Below are positions 39,627-47,844 of a stretch of DNA of 64,000 nt, piece after piece. The notes under the pieces are model-generated. The model ran no database searches. It had not been told where the DNA came from and saw only the letters and a list, made by a program, of their open reading frames with translations. A program made the translations under genes and the position numbers. Position 1 is the first letter of the stretch, and each line of letters opens with the position of its first letter. Source of the DNA: Pseudomonadales bacterium (GTDB lineage Bacteria; Pseudomonadota; Gammaproteobacteria; Pseudomonadales; Pseudohongiellaceae). The DNA lies in assembly GCA_012103535.1 (NCBI GenBank), contig WLWQ01000001.1, positions 558,001 to 622,000 of the forward strand, read 5' to 3'.

Positions 39627-39670
39627 CATATTGCTTACTCGCCTGTAATTAGGGCACTTATTAGGATATG
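39627..39670 (+). promoter_or_regulatory. ROSE-type RNA thermometer in the ibpA leader
   Basis: CATATTGCT (39627-39635) pairs with AGGATATG (39663-39670) if the G at 39633 bulges out: six canonical pairs plus one G-U on one side, then C-G and U-A. This buries the ribosome-binding site AGGA (39663-39666). The U(U/C)GCU sequence with a bulged G opposite AGGA is the hallmark of the last hairpin in ROSE elements of small heat-shock genes. An inner stem GCC(U)/(A)GGGC (641-655 in the 39,000 range) stabilises it. Confidence 0.75.
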
Positions 39671-39673
39671 ACT

Positions 39674-40138
39674 ATGAGAAATTTTGACTTTTCACCCCTT
39701 TATAGATCCGCCGTTGGATTCGATCACCTTTCTTCCCTACTGGATTCAGTATCGAGAGCGGAATCTACTTCATCGAGCTACCCTCCCTACAACATCGAAT
39801 TAATCGATAAGGACCAGTACCGCATCTCTATGGCAGTTGCAGGGTTTGTAGAAGATGAACTCGATATTCAGACCGAAAAACAAACACTTACTGTAAAAGG
39901 CAAGAAATTAGATGAAGAAGCAGGCCGAAATTACCTTCATCAAGGCATTGCCGCGAGGAATTTTGAGCGCCGTTTTCAGTTAGCCGACCATGTCGAGATA
40001 ACTGCAGCGAGATTAGCGAATGGATTACTGCATATTGACCTAGTACGTGAGATGCCAGAGGCAATGAAACCGAAGTCTATTCCGATTAAAAACGGCGACA
40101 ACAAGCTGATTGACGTCAACCAACAAGACGCAGCTTAA
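39674..40138 (+). CDS. ibpA: Small heat-shock protein IbpA/Hsp20
   Basis: The 154-residue protein starts MRNFDFSPLYRSAVGFDHL, nearly the E. coli IbpA N-terminus. The alpha-crystallin domain covers about residues 35-125 (YPPYNIELIDKDQYRISMAV, AARNFERRFQLADHVEI, ANGLLHIDLVRE). I choose ATG 39674 over 39668 because AGGA (39663-39666) is seven bases from 39674 but only one from 39668, and IbpA proteins begin MRN. It holds denatured proteins for refolding by DnaK/ClpB. It is controlled by a sigma-32 promoter and a ROSE-type leader, and ends before a T-tailed hairpin. Confidence 0.95.
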   Translation: MRNFDFSPLYRSAVGFDHLSSLLDSVSRAESTSSSYPPYNIELIDKDQYRISMAVAGFVEDELDIQTEKQTLTVKGKKLDEEAGRNYLHQGIAARNFERRFQLADHVEITAARLANGLLHIDLVREMPEAMKPKSIPIKNGDNKLIDVNQQDAA

Positions 40139-40179
40139 GAATCAGCCATAGGGCTTCTGTCGGGGCCCATCGTCTAAAG

Positions 40180-40217
40180 GCCAATATCCCGTAACAATTG
40201 CGGGAATTGGCTTTTTT
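40180..40217 (+). terminator. Rho-independent terminator after ibpA
   Basis: GCCAAT (40180-40185) pairs with ATTGGC (40206-40211), and CCCG (40188-40191) with CGGG (40201-40204), followed by TTTTTT (40212-40217). It lies 42 nt after the ibpA stop. Confidence 0.85.
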
Positions 40218-40364
40218 ATACTTAGCAGCCTGTTCCGATGAGCTTGTTCCTGGTTTTTTAGAATAATCTGTAAACCTTTTTTCACTTTGCTTCGTTTAAC
40301 TAGGTAAGAGAGCGCCAAAGATGGCTAAAAGGCACTAAAACGAATCACAAAGGTTGAAACAACG

Positions 40365-40517
40365 ATGAAACTGTTAACTGGAACTCCACAAAGCTTCACC
40401 GAAGCATTCAAACACTATATGTGCATACGCATGCAATTTAGGAGCACTGTGCTAAATGACGCTTTCGGAGTAGACAACAAACCAAATCAAGTAAATATTT
40501 GCAGCGCCAAGCACTAA
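40365..40517 (+). CDS. Possible small protein (50 aa)
   Basis: An ATG at 40365 opens a 50-codon frame, MKLLTGTPQSFTEAFKHYMC to VNICSAKH. It stands alone between the ibpA terminator and the DUF1015 gene and is followed immediately by a 10-bp hairpin (40517-40540). A weak AGG lies 12 nt upstream. The frame has mixed, protein-like codon use but I recognise no family. It could be a small stress-related peptide or a chance frame. Confidence 0.4.
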   Translation: MKLLTGTPQSFTEAFKHYMCIRMQFRSTVLNDAFGVDNKPNQVNICSAKH

Positions 40518-40540
40518 CTCACATTATTCTTAATGTGAGT
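40517..40540. terminator. Hairpin after the 50-aa frame
   Basis: ACTCACATTA (40517-40526) and TAATGTGAGT (40531-40540) are perfect inverted arms with a 4-nt loop TTCT. A weak pyrimidine tail follows. It sits between the small plus-strand frame and the convergent DUF1015 gene, and so may end transcription from either side. Confidence 0.5.
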
Positions 40541-40600
40541 CTTGGCACTTTCACATAACCGAATTTTTGCTTTAGAAAGAACTAACGAAGAATAGAACGA

Positions 40601-41857
40601 TCAATCGAGCATATGTACAACCAAACCGCTCTTTAGTTTAGGCTCAAACCAGGTAGATTTCGGCGGCATCACTTCATTAGCATCGGCGATAGCCATTAAA
40701 CTTTCAATCGATGTTGCGTACAAAGCAATAGCAGCTTCCCACTCTCCACTATTCACACGTTTCTCTAATTCTGTAAGCCCACGTATACCACCTACGAAAT
40801 CGACACGCTTGTCGGTACGTTGATCTTTGATGTTTAACAGCGGCGTTAAAATTTGATTCTGCATAATGCTAACGTCTAAAGAGTTCACTGGATCATCTTT
40901 ATCTATTCCACTTAGCAGTTCTGCTTTCGCCGTTAACTTTATCCAATTGTTGTTAGTGTAAAGTGCGAATTCGCCAGCTTGTTTCGGTTTTGCAGCACTG
41001 TGGTCGGCTACTTTTTCTACATTAAAATCTTCAGCCAATACAGAGAGAAATTCTTCCGCACTCAAGCCGTTCAAATCCTTCAATATGCGGTTGTAATCCA
41101 GAATCTGCATTTGGTTGTGGGGAAAAAGAACCACCAGGAAATAGTTATATGACTCAGATCCGCTGTGGGACTCATTACGTTTTTGATAGAGGTGCTTCAC
41201 TCGACTCGCAGCGGCAGAACGATGATGACCATCGGCAACATACAAACAATCCACACTATCGAAGGCGGCCTCTATGGCAGCCGACACCGTTACATCTTCA
41301 ATAACCCAAAAGGTATGCTTGGTTCCATCGTCGGCGGTAAAGTCATACTCAGGAGTGGTTTCGACAATTTGTGATATCAACTCATTGACTGAATCTTCTG
41401 ATTTATAAGTCAGAAAAACCGGACCAACCTGCGCGCCTAAAGCATCCATATGATTTACGCGATCGTCTTCTTTGTCGGGTCGGGTAAATTCATGCTTTTT
41501 AATCAAGTTTTTTTCATAGGCTTCAACGGACGCTGCGGCTACCAGTCCGATTTGTGAGTGAGTTCCCATCACTTGCCTGTAGACGTAAAATTTTTCCTCG
41601 CCATCTTGTTGCAGTATTCCTTCCTCTATAAAGCGCTGCAGGTTTTCGCTGCCCTTGGCGTAAACAGATTCATCGAAGGCATGAACACTACTATCAACAT
41701 CGATTTCAGGTTTATTGATGTGCAGAAAGCTATGGGGGTTATCTTTGGCAATCTCCAGAGCCTCTTCTCTGTTAATTACATCATAAGGATGAGACGCCAC
41801 TTGTGGGGCGAGTTCGCGAGTAGGTCTAAGCCCACGAAAAGGTTTTATTAGCTTCAT
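40601..41857 (-). CDS. DUF1015 family protein
   Basis: The 418-residue protein matches DUF1015: KPFRGLRPTRELAPQVASHPYD (read as KPFRGLRP and SHPYDVI), NPHSFLHINKPEI, EFTRPDKEDDR, and YVADGHHRSAAASRV in the centre. The DGHHR motif recalls ParB/sulfiredoxin-like nucleotide-binding folds, and archaeal SerK serine kinase is a related ADP-using enzyme, so kinase or nucleotidase activity is possible. The function in bacteria is not established to my knowledge. It starts 27 nt after the cyclase gene and may be cotranscribed with it. Confidence 0.85.
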   Translation of the reverse strand: MKLIKPFRGLRPTRELAPQVASHPYDVINREEALEIAKDNPHSFLHINKPEIDVDSSVHAFDESVYAKGSENLQRFIEEGILQQDGEEKFYVYRQVMGTHSQIGLVAAASVEAYEKNLIKKHEFTRPDKEDDRVNHMDALGAQVGPVFLTYKSEDSVNELISQIVETTPEYDFTADDGTKHTFWVIEDVTVSAAIEAAFDSVDCLYVADGHHRSAAASRVKHLYQKRNESHSGSESYNYFLVVLFPHNQMQILDYNRILKDLNGLSAEEFLSVLAEDFNVEKVADHSAAKPKQAGEFALYTNNNWIKLTAKAELLSGIDKDDPVNSLDVSIMQNQILTPLLNIKDQRTDKRVDFVGGIRGLTELEKRVNSGEWEAAIALYATSIESLMAIADANEVMPPKSTWFEPKLKSGLVVHMLD

Positions 41858-41884
41858 TAATGGTTCTAACTACTAGGTTTAAGT

Positions 41885-43813
41885 TTATTTCTTTCCAAAG
41901 GTAAATATTCCGGTCCAATCTTCTGCCGGCTGATTGTTCTTAAAATAGGTTATTCGATCCAAGAATACCTGATAGAGCGTTTTGTACTCACAGGATTTGG
42001 AGAGCTCCGAAAATTTTTCTTCTGCAACCAGCCAGCTCTTATGCCGGTAACTTTGCAGTGCATCAGCATACCAGTCCAGCTCTTCCCTTTCGGCTTTGGT
42101 AATTGACTCCGGTTTAGCAATCAGTTCATAGATTCGAACTGACTCCTGCTTGCCAGCAACTCTTACTTCATCGATTTCTCGATAGTCAAATTCAGGGGCT
42201 GCGTTTTTACTCGCTTCACTAACGATATTTGTTACGCCATAGTGACGAGTGAGGCTCTCCAACCTGGCGGAAAGATTTACCGTGTCCCCTATCACGGAAT
42301 AATTCAGCCTGTTTTCAGAGCCTAGATTTCCGGCGACTACCAGGCCGGTATTCACACCAACACAGGCGCTCAACATGCCGTCCATCTTTCCTAAGGCAGC
42401 AATAATCTCTATGGCCGCATTCATGGCATTTCTGGCATCGTTTTCGCCTTTAATCGGTGCGCCGAAAAGCGCCATCACGGCATCTCCCTGGTATTTATCA
42501 ACCACACCGCTGTGAGCCTCTATGATGTCTGAAATCGTGCTCAATACTTTATTCAACTCTTCCAATACCTGACGCGGCGGCAAGCCTTCGCAAAAGCTAG
42601 TAAATCCTCTAATGTCTGAAAACACAATAGTTATGTCGCGCTCTTCCCCACCGAGTTCGATAGGATTGTTCAGTAGCTCTTCCGCTATTTCATGGGATAC
42701 TACTTTTCCCAGCAAATCTCTAACTTTTTCTTTCTCTGCTAAACCTACCGCCATAGAGTTAACGGAATCAGCCAAGGTGCCCAATTCGTCTCGGGAACGG
42801 ATATCCGCTTGCATGTCGTAATCACCTTTCTCTATGCGCTGCACAATAGTTGCCAATCGAGTCAGCGGATTAGAGATCGATCGAGCAAGAAAAATAACCG
42901 CAATTAGGCTTATGACAATGATTAGCGCATAAAACTGAATCAAGAGCTGACGAGATTGAACTACATTTTCGTTGTTCTCATCATAGGAGCGCTGAATTAC
43001 TGCGATGATCTGCACCGGATCGTTAGCACTACCGAAGAGCGGCCGTAAGAGAGTCGTAAATTCTTCTTCGATAAAATCGATGCGCTGCAACGAGTTAAAA
43101 ACTTGCGGAGAAACAATTAGTTGCTCTGCCAATAGCTCGCGTTGATCGTCCGGTAATGTGGATTCAATAACTTCAAGTGAAGAATCATTGGATAAGCGTA
43201 CGATACTTAGATCCGAAACAACGGTGTCTTTTACTTCTGTGACGAAATCACTATCGAGTGCAAAGCCTCCAATAATCCAGGCGACCTGGCGTGGCAAATA
43301 AAGAGGAAGCGCGATGACCTGATAAGGATTGTCTTCGATGGTCAATATGGCCTCGGCGATGCCATCTTCGCTTAAGTCGGCACGATCAACTAGTTCCTTC
43401 CATCCACCTTCTAATGCAACAAATCCTTGCAGCTCTGTATCGACCACAACATTAAGTTCAAGATCGACAATCATGATCATGTCGCCACTTTCCAAGGATC
43501 TGTCTAAAACGTTGAGTGCAGCATCAAACAGAGTCGCAGGATCGTTCGCTGCATAGGCTGTTCGAAAACCGAAATCCCAAGTCAAACTGTTAAAGACTGT
43601 GATAAGCGTTGCGGCTTGTTGTTCGCGTGTGTCATCGAATACAGCGGCGCCTAACTCCAGGTAAGTATTTATGGTTTCTTCTGTATATTCCTCATTATTA
43701 GAATTAACGTAATAGAAAATCCCACCCAACACAGGAATTAGCAGAGCAAGTAGGAAGCTTATTAATCGCGACCTGAAACTGGAAAAACCGATGACGGGGT
43801 TAGTAGTGGTCAC
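41885..43813 (-). CDS. Membrane adenylate cyclase with periplasmic sensor and HAMP domain
   Basis: The 642-residue protein has a first membrane helix (LISFLLALLIPVLGGIFYYV, about residues 17-36), a periplasmic region of about 250 residues, a second helix (LIIVISLIAVIFLA), a HAMP linker (NPLTRLATIVQRIEKGDYDM) and a class III cyclase domain (DITIVFSDIRGFTSFCE; VDKYQGDAVMALFG; LNYSVIGDTVNLSARLE). The metal-binding Asp residues and the Lys of VDKYQGD, which favours adenine, are present. The periplasmic part looks like a double-PAS/Cache sensor. It lies six bases after the cupredoxin-like gene, so the two probably work together. Confidence 0.87.
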   Translation of the reverse strand: MTTTNPVIGFSSFRSRLISFLLALLIPVLGGIFYYVNSNNEEYTEETINTYLELGAAVFDDTREQQAATLITVFNSLTWDFGFRTAYAANDPATLFDAALNVLDRSLESGDMIMIVDLELNVVVDTELQGFVALEGGWKELVDRADLSEDGIAEAILTIEDNPYQVIALPLYLPRQVAWIIGGFALDSDFVTEVKDTVVSDLSIVRLSNDSSLEVIESTLPDDQRELLAEQLIVSPQVFNSLQRIDFIEEEFTTLLRPLFGSANDPVQIIAVIQRSYDENNENVVQSRQLLIQFYALIIVISLIAVIFLARSISNPLTRLATIVQRIEKGDYDMQADIRSRDELGTLADSVNSMAVGLAEKEKVRDLLGKVVSHEIAEELLNNPIELGGEERDITIVFSDIRGFTSFCEGLPPRQVLEELNKVLSTISDIIEAHSGVVDKYQGDAVMALFGAPIKGENDARNAMNAAIEIIAALGKMDGMLSACVGVNTGLVVAGNLGSENRLNYSVIGDTVNLSARLESLTRHYGVTNIVSEASKNAAPEFDYREIDEVRVAGKQESVRIYELIAKPESITKAEREELDWYADALQSYRHKSWLVAEEKFSELSKSCEYKTLYQVFLDRITYFKNNQPAEDWTGIFTFGKK

Positions 43814-43819
43814 GTTTGC

Positions 43820-44473
43820 CTATCGATAGCGATTACGATTGGCAGAGGGTGCCCGACGCACTCGACGATCCCGAACAAGTTCTAATTCAATCTGTAAATC
43901 CAGAGACGCTGTTCCAGTAACAGTAATGGTTTGTGTAGAGCCGCTACTTTCTGCCAGACGAGGATGCCAGATGCTTAACTCAAACTCTCCTTCGGGAAGA
44001 GAATCAAGCTGCGCTATTCCTGAATCATCACTAATAGCGACTAATGATGTTTCCCCTATATAGATGTATGCCAACATCCAGTCGTGAATATTACATCCTA
44101 TTTCCACTACTCCAGGCGTTTCGAACGTTTCCACGAAATCGTTATTTTCACGACGACCGTAGAGCGGAATATTGAAAGTCTTCGCGGGAGAAAAGGAATA
44201 GACGTGATGCAAGATGTCATCACTGTTAGGAAATGATATTTGGCTGCCTGCTACTGCGGTGGTGATGGTTGGAACAAACTCTTTATCGATTTGATCGACC
44301 TGGTTTGAGGTAGTTTCCCCATAGGCACTTTTCAATTCATCTGGCAGGAGTATTTCAATTACCGCGCCGGGAATCGGTTCTCCCTCATTGCTTGTTACAG
44401 AAACCGTCAGGCTCTGTCCAAATACCGAAGCAGAGCAACAGAAGACTATAATTGCTGAAAATATTCGATTCAT
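43820..44473 (-). CDS. Periplasmic cupredoxin-like protein (methylamine utilisation-type)
   Basis: The 217-residue protein has a signal peptide (AIIVFCCSASVFGQ). The mature part is a beta-sandwich with possible type 1 copper ligands: His89/His90 in LHHVYSFSP, Cys127 in EIGCNIH, His130 and Met133 in HDWML. A carboxypeptidase-regulatory-like sandwich (QLDSLPEGEFELSIWHPRL) follows, then a basic Arg-rich tail. Similar proteins are annotated as methylamine utilisation proteins, but no mau genes are here. It is preceded by an outer-membrane barrel gene and followed by the cyclase gene. Confidence 0.78.
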   Translation of the reverse strand: MNRIFSAIIVFCCSASVFGQSLTVSVTSNEGEPIPGAVIEILLPDELKSAYGETTSNQVDQIDKEFVPTITTAVAGSQISFPNSDDILHHVYSFSPAKTFNIPLYGRRENNDFVETFETPGVVEIGCNIHDWMLAYIYIGETSLVAISDDSGIAQLDSLPEGEFELSIWHPRLAESSGSTQTITVTGTASLDLQIELELVRDRRVRRAPSANRNRYR

Positions 44474-44489
44474 ATTGCTAGATACTTTT

Positions 44490-45419
44490 TTAAAATCCTT
44501 GGGTAAAAGTTACCGAGACAATCGAGTTTTCGTAGTCGCGGTTGCCCGTTGCACGAATGTCATGCCAGCTGTAACCCACATCAAAAGAAGAATCTCTACC
44601 AATAGGCAAACTGACACCCAAGGACCACTCGTCAGTGTCCGCTTCCAATTGGTATCCAAACCAGGGATTGGGAAATGCCGGATCGGAATAGAAGGCATCG
44701 GAGATTTTATAAAGATCTTGTCCTGGTTGGGTGGTGCTGGCTACAGTAGCGCCATCGATGTGGCGATAGCCTCCTGAAGCTAGAATCCCATTTTCAAAAG
44801 TATATTCTAGCTCGAGAAAAACACTGGATGAATCATATTCAAATAATTCATATGGAAGTCGAGCTGTCGGATCATAACCAAAGGCTGATATTGCCGGATC
44901 GTCAGGCAAAGAATCCGCCCTGCTCTCTTGATAGTCGATGCCCCCGTAGACAAACCATGCGGGCCCTAAGCGCTTTTGATAGTTAATTTCGATTCCATAG
45001 AGGTCGTTATCCCGTGCTTCACCACGAAACTCTTCCCTGGTTGCACTCAAAATCGCTCCAAACCTCCCAGCGTAGGCACCAAAACCCAGTTTATGACTGA
45101 AATTTGCACTTATACCGAGTCCCTGACTGTCGAATCCTCCGAGATCATTAAGTCTACGGGCAAATACATTGGATGAGAGTGTTACCGTGTCATTCAATCC
45201 CAGTTGATAGAGTTTGCCCGCACTCAGGTCGAATCTTACAAAATGCGAATCCAATTCATGAATACTGTCCAGACCTCGAGGCACATTGTCTTCGTTGCCA
45301 GCAGAAACACTAAACTGATAAAAAGAATTTGCGCTGACATTATTTGAACTTAGCGCAGAAACGAAAAGTAAAATAGGAAGTCTTTTGTAAATGCCAGATT
45401 TGATTTTAATCTTGTCCAT
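44490..45419 (-). CDS. Outer-membrane beta-barrel protein, family not recognised
   Basis: The 309-residue protein has a signal peptide (LPILLFVSALSSNNVSA). The rest is rich in alternating aromatic/polar strands, for example RFDLSAGKLYQLGLNDTVTL and SFDVGYSWHDIRATGNRDYE, and ends in VSVTFTQGF with a C-terminal phenylalanine, the signal of barrel proteins folded by BamA. About twelve strands can be drawn. It heads the three-gene run with the cupredoxin-like protein and the adenylate cyclase. Substrate or role is unknown. Confidence 0.75.
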   Translation of the reverse strand: MDKIKIKSGIYKRLPILLFVSALSSNNVSANSFYQFSVSAGNEDNVPRGLDSIHELDSHFVRFDLSAGKLYQLGLNDTVTLSSNVFARRLNDLGGFDSQGLGISANFSHKLGFGAYAGRFGAILSATREEFRGEARDNDLYGIEINYQKRLGPAWFVYGGIDYQESRADSLPDDPAISAFGYDPTARLPYELFEYDSSSVFLELEYTFENGILASGGYRHIDGATVASTTQPGQDLYKISDAFYSDPAFPNPWFGYQLEADTDEWSLGVSLPIGRDSSFDVGYSWHDIRATGNRDYENSIVSVTFTQGF

Positions 45420-45507
45420 CCCGACCCAGGGGCAAAGTCAGTCCTTTCCCGAGCTGTTGCTTAGTGCGAAGTATAATGCAATTAGAGAGACAATAGATTG
45501 ACTGGAT

Positions 45508-45996
45508 TTATTTCCCTTCGATTGACAAAAATTTCACTGACTTTGCCAGGATGTGCTGGATTTCGTTTGAGGAGAATCCCCTGGACTCAAAAAAGCGCAG
45601 TAGTTTCCTGTGCTGCTTGCCACCAAATTCCAGTTGCTTGGAATCACCCAGCTTTTTGTCGATTAGACGTTGTGCAATTTCTGTCCAGTCATCGTCGTCG
45701 ATGTAGAGATGGTTGCTGATAATATCGGGATGAACTCGTCTTGATGATAAATCTGCCCTGATATGCCGATAGCCGAATCCTCTGGATTTACGATAGCGAA
45801 TAAAGGATTCCGAAAACCTTTCATCAGATTGCAGCTTTTCTTGCTGCAGCTGACTGAGCGCCTCTTCCAGATCGTTGATTACCAGTTCTGGATATTTTAT
45901 GAGCAGTTTTTGTTTGAGTTCGAAAAAAGAGTGTTCCCGGCGAGCCAAGAAATCCATGGCGGCCCGCCGGAGAACGGGGACATCAGGAGATCGCAT
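45508..45996 (-). CDS. recX: Recombination regulator RecX
   Basis: The 162-residue protein has the RecX three-helix repeats: RAAMDFLARREHSFFELKQK, the KLQSDERFSESFIRYRKSRG segment typical of the family, and KQHRKLLRFFESRGFSSNEI at the end. RecX binds RecA filaments and limits their growth. It follows recA after 252 nt on the same strand, with a large inverted repeat in between that may lower recX transcription. Confidence 0.92.
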   Translation of the reverse strand: MRSPDVPVLRRAAMDFLARREHSFFELKQKLLIKYPELVINDLEEALSQLQQEKLQSDERFSESFIRYRKSRGFGYRHIRADLSSRRVHPDIISNHLYIDDDDWTEIAQRLIDKKLGDSKQLEFGGKQHRKLLRFFESRGFSSNEIQHILAKSVKFLSIEGK

Positions 45997-46097
45997 AATG
46001 CTTAAGACTGCGATCCGAGTTTATATTCGACATTCCACTCTTTTGCATTTTGCGAATAGTAATTGAGTATTTCGCTAAACGAGCCCTCACTCGTTCT

Positions 46098-46175
46098 GAA
46101 CCGTTATGATCGTCCATGCTCCCTTTGACATAGGTTCCGCTATGTCTGCGGTCGCGAGCACGACCATAACGGTTC
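46098..46175. repeat. Large inverted repeat (cruciform) between recA and recX
   Basis: The outer arms are 46098-46113 and 46160-46175 (GAACCGTTATG start, 15 of 16 pairs). An inner hairpin GACATAG/CTATGTC (46127-46133, 46140-46146) has a 6-nt loop. The structure is 78 nt long and on the minus strand lies in the recA-recX transcript. There is no T-run after it, so it is not a standard terminator. It may be a repeat element or an mRNA stability/attenuation structure. Confidence 0.75.
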
Positions 46176-46248
46176 ATAACTTCGCGATCATCTCGCTTTC
46201 CTAAGCACCATGCGATCTTGTGTTATCAATTTTACTGCTTAAGCGTTG

Positions 46249-47343
46249 CTAGGAGGCGTTCTTCGTTTTGGCATCTGCCAATACGACAACATCATCACTT
46301 GCGGCTATGGCGTCTTCATCGCTTTGTTCATCATCTCCGCCTAATAGCTGGCTGCGAATCTGCGTTTCGATTTCGTTTGCTACTTCGGCGTTTTCTTCGA
46401 GGTACATTGCGACGTTTTTCTTACCCTGGCCGATCTTTTCACCTTGATAGGCATACCAGGCGCCAGACTTTTCGATCAGACCCTGTTTAACGCCCAGATC
46501 GATAACCTCACCCAGGTGGTGAATGCCCTTCCCATACATTATCTGGAATTCAGTTTGTCTGAACGGCGGTGCAACTTTGTTCTTAACGACTTTAACGCGT
46601 GTTTCGTTGCCGACGACTTCGTCTCCTTCTTTGATAGAGCCGATACGGCGAATATCTAGTCTTACTGATGAGTAAAACTTAAGGGCATTACCACCAGTAG
46701 TTGTTTCCGGCGATCCAAACATCACACCAATCTTCATTCGAATCTGGTTAATGAAAATCACCAGCGTATTGGAATTCTTAATATTGGCAGTCATCTTGCG
46801 TAAAGCCTGAGACATCAGTCGAGCCTGCAAACCCATGTGGGTATCGCCCATATCCCCTTCGATTTCGGCTTTTGGTGTCAAGGCTGCTACGGAGTCGATT
46901 ACCACCACATCCAGAGCACCTGAGCGCACCACCATGTCGCAGATCTCAAGAGCCTGCTCACCAGTATCTGGTTGGCTCACTAACAGGTTGTCCACATCTA
47001 CACCGAGATTCTCGGCATAAATCGGATCGAGGGCGTGCTCGGCATCGATAAAGGCACAGCTACCACCCGCTTTCTGCGCTTCCGCAATAACCTGCAAGGT
47101 TAAAGTAGTCTTACCGGATGATTCCGGGCCATAGATTTCAACGATGCGACCGCGCGGGAGACCGCCTATGCCTAGCGCAACGTCCAGGCCTAAAGAACCA
47201 GTTGAGACAGATGGAATCGCTTCGCGCTCGGTATCGCCGAGACGCATCATGGAGCCCTTGCCAAATTGTCTTTCGATTTGTGACAGCGCCGCTGCCAGTG
47301 CTTTTTCTTTGTTGCTTTCGCTTTTGCTGTTATCTTCAATCAT
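46249..47343 (-). CDS. recA: Recombinase RecA
   Basis: The 364-residue protein shows RecA throughout: [20 protein letters not shown] (Walker A), [40 protein letters not shown] (Walker B), [20 protein letters not shown] and [19 protein letters not shown] (loop L2 region). It forms filaments on single-stranded DNA for recombination and triggers LexA self-cleavage. The C-terminus is acidic, as usual. Two LexA boxes lie about 410-465 bp upstream, so the leader is unusually long and contains a 122-nt inverted repeat. Confidence 0.98.
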   Translation of the reverse strand: MIEDNSKSESNKEKALAAALSQIERQFGKGSMMRLGDTEREAIPSVSTGSLGLDVALGIGGLPRGRIVEIYGPESSGKTTLTLQVIAEAQKAGGSCAFIDAEHALDPIYAENLGVDVDNLLVSQPDTGEQALEICDMVVRSGALDVVVIDSVAALTPKAEIEGDMGDTHMGLQARLMSQALRKMTANIKNSNTLVIFINQIRMKIGVMFGSPETTTGGNALKFYSSVRLDIRRIGSIKEGDEVVGNETRVKVVKNKVAPPFRQTEFQIMYGKGIHHLGEVIDLGVKQGLIEKSGAWYAYQGEKIGQGKKNVAMYLEENAEVANEIETQIRSQLLGGDDEQSDEDAIAASDDVVVLADAKTKNAS

Positions 47344-47536
47344 AGTTGTTTCCTTGGTATTTCCTTACAACTGATGCTGGTTCCTTGAGTAATGCAGTTG
47401 TTACTTAGCTCAAGCTTGAGCCATAAAAGTAGCCTGTCCCCAACTACTTGCTAAACTTTTTGCGAAATTATTCAGTAATTTACTGAATTGAATTCTCTCT
47501 TGACTCACTTACTCGATTTACTCGACTAATTGGTCG

Positions 47537-47658
47537 GCTAAGTTGGATATTGACCACTGCTTGCACCACCATCTTGATCAAGCGATCACCTAGCTGTTTA
47601 TTTCAACCAGGGTGCTGGCAGCGGGCTGTAAAGCACAGTGGGCAATATCCAACCTAGC
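47537..47658 (-). ncRNA. Long inverted repeat in the recA leader (candidate structured RNA)
   Basis: Arms of 23 nt, 47537-47559 and 47636-47658, pair at 21 of 23 positions (core TTGGATATTG and CAATATCCAA). Inside, GCACC/GGTGC (about 47563 and 47611) can extend the stem, and CTTGATCAAG is a further palindrome. If recA is transcribed from its LexA-flanked promoter, this 122-nt element is in the recA leader, ending 194 nt before the start codon. It may be a leader switch, a separate small RNA or a mobile repeat. I cannot match it to a known RNA family. Confidence 0.6.
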
Positions 47659-47753
47659 TACGTTCATGTTTCAGCAAGTCCTTAGCACTACTTGTTAAAT
47701 TCTTGTCTGATCTTTGGCTCTACTTGCTGACTCAGTTAGTTTCCTAACAAACA

Positions 47754-47769
47754 CTGTATATATGAACAG
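47754..47769. promoter_or_regulatory. LexA box, perfect consensus
   Basis: CTGTATATATGAACAG matches CTGT-N8-ACAG exactly. On the minus strand it lies just downstream of a possible promoter (TTGTAT, 17 bp, TTTAAT) that reads toward recA. SOS control of recA is well established in gammaproteobacteria. Confidence 0.85.
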
Positions 47770-47791
47770 TGGCGATTAAATCAAAATATTA

Positions 47792-47807
47792 CTGTATATA
47801 CAACCAG
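47792..47807. promoter_or_regulatory. LexA box, one mismatch
   Basis: CTGTATATACAACCAG matches the CTGT-N8-ACAG consensus except for one base (CCAG). It overlaps the minus-35 of the putative recA promoter (TTGTAT on the minus strand) and is centred 38 bp from the other box. Confidence 0.75.
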
Positions 47808-47844
47808 TATATTGGCAAATTTTACGATTCCTTTAGAAATTATC

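Noticed and set aside
40166-40217. A tRNA-Glu gene after ibpA
   Set aside because: Only about 15 bases of the D-arm region match; no anticodon arm, T-arm or acceptor closure is present, and the rest is a terminator.
45983-46177. Minus-strand frame of 64 codons between recA and recX
   Set aside because: It is produced by the large inverted repeat; its Arg-rich sequence has no family character.
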